Below the pieces are notes generated by a model. That model saw only the letters and a list, made by a program, of their open reading frames with translations. It had not been told where the DNA came from and ran no database searches. From contig OUQQ01000178.1 of assembly GCA_900404475.1 (NCBI GenBank), positions 1-31,836 on the forward strand: a DNA stretch of 31,836 nucleotides. The letters are read 5' to 3'. This document shows positions 1 through 10,000 of this stretch, piece after piece. The DNA is from Spongospora subterranea. Its lineage: Eukaryota; Endomyxa; Phytomyxea; Plasmodiophorida; Plasmodiophoridae. Positions within the stretch are counted from its first letter, which is position 1; every line of letters starts with the position of its first letter. Made by a program: the position numbers and the translations under genes.

Positions 1-106
1 TATGATCCTTGCTCTGCGTCAAACTCTCCAGTGCGCACTTATAAGTTTGCGCTACTGTACCTGCCTAGACAGCGGGTTCCTGGCACCAATTGGCTCAACA
101 TTCGTC

Positions 107-1570
107 ATGATCGAGCCAGGTTCATATCATATCTCCTTCGGATCACTATTCGACCAGGATTCCCTGAAATTAATCGAGTTCCCACCATTTATTGTTGAGG
201 ATATCGTTTCGGGTGTCGGACAAGTTTGCATACGGGGTGACAATACAGACAATGTTGTTATTGTGACCAACGACAGGACGTCAGGATCCACACGATAATT
301 CACGGATTGCCTAATAATTGCTATGTTAGGTTTAACGTGAATTTAGTCGAATCTTCCAATTCCATGTTCTTGATAGAGCCCACACCAGATGATGCAAACA
401 TTTGGACTATTGTTTCGGCCCCATCACATCACTACGAACTTATTGAATCAGTCCCTGATCTATCGCGTGTCGGAAAATTGCTTCAGAATCACTGTATTGG
501 TAGAAAACATCGCGATTTCAATCTCACCAACCGTTTTGAACTTCAAACAGCAATAGGCGACGTACAAAAGCTGTCGCACCTTGATGGACACCCTCTTGCT
601 GGCGTCCCAACCGAGGAATTGTACGGTTGCATCCAGGCGAGTGACTCCCAGATAACCAGCGAGTTGCGTCGAAACCGTTCGATTTGCATCGACGGTAGGA
701 ACGACTATTTCATATTTCACAGCTTTATTACTCCATTGATAAGCGAGCCTCTCAGGAAGATGGTTTGGCTTAAAAACTGAAGTTATCAACTCCGTTCTGA
801 GCGAAATTCTGGACGTCGCCCAAGCTTGCGCATACCCATTGAACAACTTATCTTTGACAGATATAGCATCCGAGTAAGGTGGTTCTTGGCGGTAGTTTTA
901 TGGTTTCAGCAAGTGCATACAGACTCGCTGATGTTTATCCAGTATCCCTTCTCGGTCACATCCTTCGGTGCTTCAGCAAAGACCCTGGCGTTGATGGACC
1001 GTTCCAATTAGATGAACGAGCCGTCTGTCGTCAGATCGCTATTCGAATCCTTTTGGAAAATCCGGTACTTTTTGTTTGCGCATTGGACCGAACATTTGGA
1101 GTAATTTGCGCTTAAGAGGATACCATATGACAAATTCATCCGGCAGTGGCAGCTCGAAATTCCTCCCTTGATGGATCCAGATGAAAATTATTTACTGGTA
1201 CAATCCTGCAATTAGGTAATGTTCTGTAATAGCTGATACACTTTACGGTGCAGGGAATAGCTTTTTCCGACGACTCTACTTTGGATAAAAAGTTAAGGTT
1301 GTACTTATCCCCGAACAATGATTAATATCAAATCTGATATGAATTTACAGTTATGTCCCTCTAGAAAGTTTACCGAGAGATCCGAAGGAGAGGTTCGACG
1401 TCCTTTTCAAAATCCGGACCAAGTGGAATTATGACGAATTAGTGGCTTACTTATCGGATTTGCTGGAAAATGGGCATCCCCTGGAAGCGATGATCTTGAA
1501 ATACACGAGATCGATTCAGAGAGGGCAGTACTACGTAAGCAAAACCAGTAGGAACCTGATTACAAAATAA
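107..1570 (+). CDS. DCC1: Sister chromatid cohesion protein Dcc1 (Ctf18-RFC subunit)
   Basis: Dcc1 works with Ctf8 in the alternative clamp loader Ctf18-RFC, which acts on PCNA at replication forks and supports sister-chromatid cohesion. Seven exons fit: 107-279, 330-694, 756-873, 923-1064, 1117-1197, 1254-1297 and 1351-1570, giving 380 residues, close to human (about 390) and yeast Dcc1. Recognisable stretches in order are FDQDSLKLIEF near the N-terminus, the ESSNSMFLIEP strand, IDGRWFGLKTEV in the middle, then WQLEIPPLMDP and LPRDPKERFDVLFKIRTKW, ending in a basic tail. The five introns between 280 and 1253 are 49-61 bp; the sixth (1298-1350) starts GTTGTA, so that boundary is less sure. 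The frame is also open upstream to an ATG at position 2. I chose the ATG at 107 because yeast Dcc1 has only a short leader before the same motif, but the true first exon may lie outside the window. Confidence 0.85.
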
Positions 1571-1942
1571 TAATCACTAAAATTTCATTATTATTTATGG
1601 GAAATTGAAAACAAAAACAGCACGGTGAATCTCCGATGACAAGGTCGCTAATTGTGATGCGTTGCACGGCGGTGGATAACGCCAATTCTAATCCGGGTCA
1701 GAATCGGACGAATTAACTGTGAGCAAAACAGTTTTGAACAAGGAAAATCGTTGAAACAAAGCAGCTCTAACCAATACGTTAATAAAAAACAAGTTTACTG
1801 GTTGTTCTTTTATTCATGTTTACCTAGCGGCACAAAGTCCGAGCGGAGTGCGCCAACTGCGCAGACGTTGCCATTCGTGCCAACAGGTTCATCGACTACC
1901 TTGTTATTGTTGTTCAATTAGTGTGCACCAGATCAAGACATC
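1571..1942. promoter_or_regulatory. Intergenic region upstream of Ran
   Basis: This 372-bp gap between two co-directional genes must hold the Dcc1 3' end and the Ran promoter and 5' UTR. I see no open frame or RNA gene. The part just before the Ran ATG (about 1830-1942) is pyrimidine-rich and AT-balanced. The start context is gacatcATGG, with G at +4. No defined regulatory motif can be supported. Confidence 0.4.
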
Positions 1943-2702
1943 ATGGCCGCTCAACCTGAAGTTCAGTTCAAGGTGATCCTTGTCGGTGATGGTGGTGTCG
2001 GAAAGACAACCTTCGTCAAGCGCCACTTGACCGGAGAGTTCGAGCGAAAATACATCGCCACTATGGGAGTTGAAGTCCATCCCTTAAAATTTTCTACAAA
2101 TTTCGGAACCATCATTTTCAATGTCTGGGATACTGCTGGACAAGAAAAGTATTTTTCAGATTGCCGAAGTTGCATTTTTTGAGTTTCTTTAACATGTCCC
2201 CTCTAGGTTCGGTGGTCTTCGTGATGGTTACTACATTAACGGTAATGCAGCTATCATCATGTTTGATGTCACGTCGCGAGTCACATATCAGAACGTCCCG
2301 CAATGGCATCGGGATTTGACGCGTGTTTGCGAGAATATCCCCATCGTTCTTTGCGGAAACAAGGTCGATGTCAAAGATCGTAAGGTCAAGCCCAAGGCGA
2401 TCATGTTTCACCGAAAGAAACCAAACATCCAGTAATGCGTTCTTTTGCGGTTTTCCCATCGATTGGCTGTTTATTTGACGATTCATAGGTATTACGACGT
2501 ATCGGCCAAGTCAAACTACAACTTCGAGAAACCATTCCTCTGGATTGCTCGCCGACTGTGTGGAAACGCCAACCTTGTCTTTGTTGAACAACCGGCTCTT
2601 CAGCCTCCAACTGCTACCGTCGATCTGAACCTTATGGAACAGTACAAACAACAGTTTCAAGAAGCCAATGCTGTCCCACTTCCTGAAGATGATGATTTTT
2701 AA
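1943..2702 (+). CDS. RAN: Ran GTPase (Gsp1/Spi1 type)
   Basis: Ran is the small GTPase that drives nucleocytoplasmic transport and spindle and nuclear-envelope assembly. Three exons (1943-2148, 2207-2431, 2489-2702) code 214 residues, the usual family length. The G motifs are all present: GDGGVGKT at residues 15-22, effector Thr40, DTAGQ at 63-67 with the catalytic Gln67, NKVD at 120-123 and SAK at 149-151. The Ran-specific segments [10 protein letters not shown] and [14 protein letters not shown] are intact, and the acidic tail ends DDDF. There is no C-terminal CaaX box, as expected for Ran. Both introns (2149-2206 and 2432-2488, 57-58 bp) end in TAG and lie inside codons. Identity is certain from the motifs; nothing looks unusual. 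Confidence 0.98.
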
Positions 2703-2761
2703 TCCAGTCATATTTGAAGATACGTATATTGAATACAAAAACTTGAGGATTATCTACGCTA

Positions 2762-2781
2762 TAACGAAATCACTTTCGTTA
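2762..2781. repeat. Perfect 8-bp inverted repeat between convergent genes
   Basis: Arms TAACGAAA and TTTCGTTA flank a 4-base loop (tcac). The repeat sits in the 86-bp gap between the Ran stop and the stop of the minus-strand gene that converges on it. A transcript from either strand would form a short hairpin in its 3' UTR. Any role in 3'-end formation is inference. Confidence 0.5.
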
Positions 2782-2788
2782 GTGGTTT

Positions 2789-4143
2789 TTATATAGAATT
2801 GAACGTGCTTTTGAGACTCGGTAAAGGATAAAACTCCTCTTCAACCAGAAATTGTACTTCTTTGTCAAAAAACGTTGTCAGCTCGTCGGAAACGACCGCC
2901 ATCGCATCATCGATGAGGTTATCTGAGACTCTTCGATGCACAAACGCATCATTGACTGTTTTTTCAACCTCTATAGAGACACGCTTACAATTGGACAAGT
3001 TGGTAGGGCATAACGTTGGCTTCTTGCAGTAATCCACCGTAAGCGTCATGTACCGAATTTAGAAAATTTTGGCGACATTGCCGGATTTCTTTCTCATTCG
3101 TAATTGTGATCTGTGCTTCATTTTCTGGATCGAAAAGTGACAAGCGCTTGATCTCAAGCTCCGCTAGTTCCATAATCTCTTTCGTTTGATCTGCCAATCC
3201 GACGTGCTGGGATGCGATTTGGTCCGATGAGCCTAGGCATGCTTTCACCGGTAAATGGTCATTTCTCGCGGGTTCCTTTATGGCATGCCTGTATGTAAGG
3301 TTAATCAACCAGAATCTGTGGATGAACTAAGGAAAGATACTTTTCCGCGAAATAGGTATTGAAAAAGAATGCCAGTTCACCGATAGCATCATTGAGTAGC
3401 TCGCTACATAACGTGTCCATATTTTCCAGAATTGGACGTTTAGAAGGAAATTCTCTGTGCACATGGTTAATGGTGTCTTCAGCATTTTGTATCATTGGCA
3501 GCAGAGCATCAGTAAAAGAGCGTGAAAGAGCATCGGCATCTTCCCTTGTTTGTGGCTCACTACCACAGGAATGCAGAAGCCGCTGGCCTTGGACCAGCAC
3601 TCTCCGTACCTATTCACAGAAATCAGGAAATACAAAAAATACAGAATTTGACCTTCGTGTCTACTTCTTCGTGCGCAGACTGTAAAGAACAATTCTGATT
3701 ATTGTCTTGAGTTGCCAGACGGTGACTAGGTGAGGATTCTCGTTCTAGTTCAAGCTGCTTTTGAATATCATACAAAATCATCTCTGCCCGTTGTTTCTCT
3801 ACTTCAATAGGCGACTGTTGCTTAGATGGAACCTGATCAAGCCCCTCGTCTGTTTGTTCTTGGTCGATCTTTTTAGCCTCAAAATAAATTGCCCTTGAAA
3901 TTTCTCTAGACAGCATTTTTGGTCGCGAGTCCACGTTGATTGTCCTAGAGGAAGGTTTCGTTTTTACTCCAGTTTGGGCAACTCGTTTCAGAATATCTTG
4001 TGAATGTTTTTCCAAGGACTGCCTAACAAGCGGTTACTAGCTATAATGATGATTAAGATAGAACCCCACCGAGGATTAACTTGAAAGGCCATCCAAGGTG
4101 GAGTTCCATATCGCAAGCCTATAGAAACGTCGTCTTGTGCCAT
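2789..4143 (-). CDS. Unrecognised helical, coiled-coil-rich protein
   Basis: I do not recognise this gene. The most consistent model has five exons: 4143-4081, 4018-3653, 3609-3341, 3288-3054 and 2968-2789, about 370 residues. The start ATG at 4143 begins MAQDDVSIGLRYGTPPW. The middle is charged and helical (KQRAEMILYDIQKQLELERE). The second half carries repeated amphipathic stretches such as LLNDAIGELA and LIDDAMAVVSDEL. There is no signal peptide or membrane segment. Introns 1-3 are 62, 43 and 52 bp. The last junction is ambiguous: donors at 3053 or 3037 and acceptors near 2969-2985 all keep the frame. The ending with acidic helices reminded me of centriolar or satellite coiled-coil proteins, but no motif proves this. 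Its stop lies 86 bp from the Ran stop, tail to tail. Confidence 0.6.
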
Positions 4144-4606
4144 CCTAATATCGACGACGGGAGATTATCATTTCGGAAAATGAGAAATCAGCAGAAAAAG
4201 AAAACCTTTGGCATTTCTCAATTGCTTTGGAGAGGTTGAATTTGAGTTGCGCTTGGGGCCTCAGTTGACATGTTGTCAAAGGATGTGCGGAACCCTGGCT
4301 AACTGGGGGTTTCTCAGTCCCGGCGGGCGCCAGGAACGCCAACTGATTCTCTGTCATGGGTATTCGTCCAACATGAGGAGAAGATCTTTGGAACTGATCG
4401 CAAGACAGCTAAATCAGGGGTAACCTAGGAAGGCCACTCCCACTGCACCCCACTATACCATGATAGTACTGTATAGCACACTACCCTTATGCTACATACA
4501 ATCTATTGTAACGATCGCAGCTGAGGTCATTATGTTTCAGATGGCGACAACAGTGTACACCCCCAATTTACTCCATTCATTTATGAATATATAGTGGCAG
4601 AGCTGG
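4144..4606. other. Intergenic region with two small inverted repeats
   Basis: This 463-bp gap separates the LMBR1-like stop from the start of the unknown minus-strand gene, so it should hold one 3' UTR and one promoter. No convincing coding frame is present. Two short inverted repeats stand out: TTGACA-tgt-TGTCAA at 4264-4278, and AACCC...GGGTT around 4291-4311. The stretch 4289-4345 is more GC-rich than its surroundings. No tRNA-like fold was recognised. Confidence 0.4.
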
Positions 4607-6464
4607 TTATTCTACATCGTTGTTTTTGGCAAGCTCCTTGAGCTTCTGCTCAATTGCGGATGCCTAGATGAAAAATTGAGGCGGCGGTGGAGCATAAGCA
4701 GAACATCCTCCCATACCTTATCTTTTGGGTTGACGATCAGACTGACTCCGGTTAGAAATGAGATGCAAAACATGGCCCAAATAAAGACGCTATTGGCCCA
4801 AATATAGCGAAAAAACTTCAAGTAGAAGACTTGCGTGCCAAAAATTGCTCTGACATCAGTATTGCGGGCGTAAAGCTTGAAGCTGAGCACGCAGAACTGG
4901 AGAACGACGCATGAGTATCAATTGGTAGCCTTACACAGTCTTTACCTGAACCACAGGAATGGTGCAAATCAGAATTAGCCATGTGTTAAAGAGAAATGCA
5001 TTCATCATTGTGTTGCCCAACTCCATAGGGTATATCTTCATAATCCATGGAACTCTGAGCCCTAGTCGAAAAGTTCCTTTGATTGCGCACAAGATCAAAT
5101 AGAACGAATATATTCCAAACAACACAACCCCGAACAAGCTGAATCCAGGAATCGCCGTTGCCGCTTCGATGAAAACATTGTTCAGGAATGGATCAGGGGT
5201 TTTAGGCAACACATAATAACAAATGTGCAAAACCCAGGTAAGGGACAGAATAACTCTAATAAAAGTCAGCCTGCGCGGGTTGATGGAGACAGGCCTCAAA
5301 CTTACCCAATTAAACCGAATAGCAACAAAGAAAAATACCAAACTGGGTTTCCCCCTTTCTGAAAATATGATTCTTCCAGCAGCCGTTTATCCTTCTTCAA
5401 AGCATGAAGCTCAGCTTCCAGTCGATTTTGGCTTGCCCTGTCATTTCGGCGATTTTTCCTACTTCCTGTCCTATCGAGATCGCTTTTATCTTTTTGAAGC
5501 TCTGTCGCCAACGCTAGTAGCCCACTGGCGCGCTTTCCAATTGCGATTTTTTGCTTGGCGTATTCAATCGCAGACATAGGTATCGGTCGGGTCCGGAATT
5601 CGTTGATCATATCGAAAGGAAGCGAAACAAATCCAATTCCACAGAAAATGGTGAAGAAAAACCAGCCCAAGAACGCCAACATTGCGGCGCAAAAGACCAA
5701 AAATGAAACTTGCACTGACCATTGAACTTTCGTCACATTACAATCCTGAATATAAGACTCAGATCAACCAAACAGAGGAGTGATTGAAGCATACGGTGGA
5801 TTTATCATTCAGTTTGCTCTTTGCGATGCACTTTAACGTGTTAAACGCTAACGGTTGGAATTTTGTTGTTAGCAGTTTTGAGTCTCTGTCGACGAGGGTC
5901 AGAGGAATCTCTGCCGTGTCAAAGAATAGCTTCATTAGAGCGAATATCATCCCTAATATGATGACGCCTATTAGTGTATATTGAAGAGCCGTTCCAGCTT
6001 GCCCTCCCCATGCAGCGACAACATTTCCACTCCGCTCGCTATATTGGTGACGAAACTTAATTGCCAATAACGCCCAAAAATTGAACAAATGACATCACGT
6101 ACGGGTTGTTGTCGGACTCATAGAAGAAAAACGCATACGGAAGTACAACGGTGACGCCTGCGATTATGCAGACGAAAATTCCTTGCCAGAGGACGTCCAT
6201 TCTCAATCCGCCACCGGCACCATCGCCGTTGGCGACATCCAATGGCAGAGCAAGAATCGTTCCAAAGGATAGAAATAGGCCCATTACAGTGATCATTTTT
6301 GGGAAAAGCGCCATATTTGTGTCATCGGGATGGCCGAATTTGATCACAAGTAGCACACATACTGCCACGAGAACTATCGATATCATGACGCATGTCGCGA
6401 CAAGGAACCAATTCAATGAGGCCGAGGCAGTCGCCGTCGTCAATGATGCACTTGATGTAGCCAT
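4607..6464 (-). CDS. LMBR1-like (LIMR family) multi-pass membrane protein
   Basis: This is an integral membrane protein of the LMBR1/LIMR superfamily, closest in pattern to the plant and protist LMBR1-like group rather than LMBRD1 or LMBRD2. Six exons (6464-6103, 6038-5795, 5745-5306, 5255-4946, 4896-4717, 4663-4607) give 530 residues; plant members are about 510. Family marks are HPDD at residues 45-48 after the first membrane segment, LPLDVAN, PYAFFFYESD, the NEFRTRP loop, NNVFIEAATAIPGF, and MELGNTMMNAFLFN before the last segments. I count about nine hydrophobic spans. A charged helical loop (about residues 225-335) lies in the middle. Introns are 49-64 bp. The ATG at 6464 is chosen because the family N-terminus follows directly; the frame is open further upstream but without homology. 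Substrate and organelle cannot be read from the sequence. Confidence 0.9.
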
Positions 6465-7042
6465 CACCACCAATACCAAACCTGGCCGGTTGTCACGCTG
6501 TTGTGACCAGTTGGCGTTTGTGCAATTTGAGGATTCTAGAAGGATGGCGAAATATGTTCGTATGTGTGTGGCTGTGTTTGTGTCAGTGTGTGAGTGAATA
6601 GACGGTGAACCGGTACTGGGAGCCAGTCCCAAAAACACCCAGCCTGACTCGTCATTCTGCGCATCATCCGGATCCCATGGGCGATTTCGATCGATGATAA
6701 ATCATCTTTCCTCGTCACCATTCAGGATACTGCAACTTACGCGCGCACCGTATACGCTGGTCGTTAGCTTTCAGGTGCAACGTCCTACTCGATTGCAGAA
6801 AAATAAACCCGGTTTTCGTTTGGTTGAAAATAAAGCACAACGTGTAATTGATTATGAATCTTCAGAAATTGCAATTTGCGATGTATCGCTCAGGAGCAAT
6901 TTGAGACATCGGAATCGCGGGACTCTCCGCTCCTGTATTTCTGCAAATCCAAAAATGTTGCCCCCTTTAGGTTGTAGGGTCACCGGTCACAGGTTATCGC
7001 CACGACTAGAATACACATAACGCACAGGTAGCTGCAGTTCTA
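6465..7042. promoter_or_regulatory. Shared upstream region of the LMBR1-like and dynein genes
   Basis: The two start codons diverge across 578 bp, so both promoters must lie here. The tract next to the LMBR1-like gene is GT-rich (6561-6596). AT-rich sequence runs from about 6790 to 6890. Near the dynein start there is a GGTCACC/GGTCAC direct repeat at about 6979-6992. None of these can be matched with confidence to a known factor site. Confidence 0.45.
6561..6596 (+). repeat. Imperfect GT-rich simple repeat
   Basis: A run of about 36 bases is almost entirely T and G on the plus strand, mostly tgtg units broken by ggc, ttt, ca and ga. It lies about 100 bp upstream of the LMBR1-like start codon, probably within its 5' UTR or promoter. 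On the transcribed minus strand it would read as an AC-rich leader. Confidence 0.6.
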
Positions 7043-10000
7043 ATGTCGGAACTGCAGGATGGACCTGGGGGCGTATCGGAGCCATGGGATGGCGGTGAAC
7101 CCGATAGCGATGATGTGCCGGGAAGGGCTGCCGATATCGTCCATAGCCTGCCGAACGATAAAAGCGGCCCTCTTCATGGCGCCATGCTACGAAAAGGCTC
7201 CGTTCGTAGGGTGGACGAGGGTGCCGACGCCGACGAGCAAATACCAGACGACGATGCCGTTGCATGGATATGGCAAAGAATTGTCCTGACTGGGTTCAAG
7301 AAAGATATGTGGCGAGAAGAGCATGGATTTATCGTAGCAGATTTCTTAGCATCGCCAACGATAACTCGGTTGACTGTCTTCATTGATGCTCAAGGACGAA
7401 TCGCAATGTATACAGATTCGAATGCACAACTCAGTAGTATCGTCCAGATTCAATATTTCGTGAAACCCTTCGGCACAGTCGCGTTGTCGAAAGGCGACGT
7501 CAAAGAACACATCCAATACGGTATTGTTTCCGGGAACATCTTGAACAATATATTCCATATGATGTCAAATGTGTTTGCACCAACCTTTCTGGGCAATACG
7601 TCATGGCCTACTAGCGTCAGAAAAGAGTTTAGTGGTCATGTTCATAAATTCATGGCGAGTCTCACAGAAACCGTAATTCCATCATATCAATCGCATGGGT
7701 GTTTCTCAATGATGCTAATCTGGTCATTTAGGTGAATCACTCGAAAGGCAGCACAATTCTCTACCTGCCTCATGAAGACCTGTCTGATATTGAGGCGGCG
7801 ATTGCTGACAAGGACCTGGTCCAGCGGCTAGAGTCCACATTAATTCATTGGACCAGACAGATCAAAGAGGTTGTGACTAACCAAGAGACGTCGCATCATG
7901 TTGAGGTAAGCTTCCTCAGTATTTCTACAATGACTCTGAACAGGAGGTCTAGGAACATGGACCAATTGAGGAAATTGAGTTCTGGCGATCGCGCACTGTC
8001 GATCTTCTTGGTATTCGGAAACAGCTTGACCGACAGGGATTAACAGATATTATTCGAGTATTGGAAGCTGTCGGGTCCACCTACCTTCGCCAATTCGAGA
8101 TCCTTAAAGGGATGATTCAGTCGGGTTCCCAGGAGGCCGACGACAATTTACGATATTTAGAGACTCTTGCTGAGCCTTGTAATAAGCTAAGGACTTCGGC
8201 GCCATCGAAAATATCGCCTTTGTTTCCAGAGATTCTGAACCTTATTCGAAATATTTGGAGCAATTCGAAATATTACAATACCAATGAAAGACTGACGGGT
8301 TTGCTACGAAAGGTCTCCTCACAGATCATTCGTCAATGTACAGGAGCTATAGATCTTTTGGAGATCTTTAATGGCGACGCAGACGTTAGTATGCTGCATC
8401 TTCGAGAATCAATTAACTGTGGCGTTGAATGGCGTTCCGTATATGAGATAAACGCAGAGGAAGTTCGAAAGACCAACCCAAAAGCGTGGTCAGTGGACCC
8501 TTCATCAATCTTCGCCCAAATAGAGGCATTTGTACAGCGATGTAGAGAATTGTTAGAGGTTTGCGAAGGTCAAGTACAATTTGCAAGAAAGTCGTCATTG
8601 TCCCCAACTGGGAAGATCGAACTTCCAGTTTTTGGGGGATCTCGCGGCCAAGAGGTAGAGAAAGCCATGTACGACATTGAAGACGCGTTCGAGAAGCATA
8701 TTGAGAGACTGCGGTCGCTCGACTATAATATCCTAGACGTGAAAGCGACTAATTGGCATGATGATTATAATTTCTTCAAGAACGGTATCAAAGACCTTGA
8801 GGTGATGATGACCAACGTCATATCTTCGGCATTTGACAGCGCGTCAACGGTTGCAAGTGGCGTGGAACTACTGGAGTCGTTTGCCTCTGTTGCCAAGCGT
8901 CCATCCATGAAGACGGTTCTAAATCGCAAAACGGCAGACGTCTTCTCGATGCTAAAGGCGGACATATTAGCTGTTAAGCGTGATTTCGATCATCACCACA
9001 GTCAGCCACCACTCCCACCTTGCCAGCCCAGGTTCGCTGGCCGAGCTTTATGGGCGCGAGGACTATCCAGAAGATGTTTGTCTCACCGCGCCATTGTTAA
9101 CCGCGCTGCCTGTCTCGTGAACGACAATTCCAGAGAATGTCGTGATGCGTATTTGGCCCTGGATCAAGTGGTTAGCGTCCTGGAGGTATACCAGAAGCAA
9201 ATGCATTCCGAATTTGTCGACTACGTCGACGAAATGAACACCCTCATCCCGTTTGCCCAACGCTTCGAACAGCCCCTGCTGCGTCTAAGCTCAAGCGCCA
9301 CTGAGCAATCAGGAAATCATCTCGAGGTAACCCGTCTGGTCATTGTCCTTGGGGCCAACCCCTGACACATTCCCCGAACGCTCAGGCTAATTTCGACGAG
9401 GTCATTCTACGTGTGTTCGATGAAGTATCGTATTGGAACCAGTTCTCCGGTAGTGAATATACAGTCCCATACGCGGCCCATGAGATCGCTGGACTCCATG
9501 ATCCCATGAGGACACTCTACCAGAACATCATGCTGGTCGTGCGCGAGTACAACGCAGTTGTTGATGCGCTAACCAGCGATGAGCGTCAGCTGTTCGCCGA
9601 CCATATGAGGAAGGTCGATCGACGGCTGAACCCTGGACTCACCAAGCTGACGTGGTCCAAACGACATGTCAAAGAGTTCTTCGTCAAGGTCTGCCGGGAT
9701 CAATGCCGGGATGTGTCAGCGTTGATCTCGGCGTTCCACGGGCACCATCAGAGCATCATGTCGAACTGCAAGAAGATTGCGGCGACGTCTGTCATCGCCA
9801 TCGAAAAGAATATCGTCTACACTGATACGATGTTCAAAGAGGCTCAAAGCAGGCATCGAGCTGCGTAAGTTTCAAAAATCATGGTTTCCAGCATTGACGG
9901 CAGCTAAACATTGGCAACAGGGTCGAAGTTGAATTAGCTGAGGTCCATCAAGATATTGTGTCGCGAATGAACCAATGCTATGAAGTCTTCAAGGATGCAC

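Noticed and set aside
2..106. Dcc1 start at the ATG at position 2
   Set aside because: The extra 35 residues are hydrophobic and unlike any Dcc1 N-terminus I recall; the ATG at 107 leaves a leader of the length seen in yeast. It remains possible that the true first exon lies outside the window.
1851..1890. X-box-like words GTTGCC ... CCAAC upstream of Ran
   Set aside because: The half-sites are too far apart and Ran is not a ciliary gene; chance is the simpler reading.
3207..3309. 103-bp intron in the unknown minus-strand gene
   Set aside because: A 52-bp intron (3289-3340, donor GTATCT, acceptor TACAG) keeps the frame and fits the size class of this genome much better.
4208..4423. Open frame of about 70 codons between the LMBR1-like and unknown genes
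   Set aside because: No start context, splice partner or recognisable protein; it lies in a region that must hold a promoter and a 3' UTR.
5271..5305. 35-bp intron in the LMBR1-like gene ending at CGCAG
   Set aside because: The 50-bp alternative (5256-5305) has a CTGAC branch site and ATTAG end, and restores the family sequence better.
6979..6992. X-box (RFX) site upstream of the dynein gene
   Set aside because: GGTCACC/GGTCAC is a direct repeat and does not fit the X-box inverted pattern (GTTGCC-AT-GGTAAC-like); no better match was found by eye.
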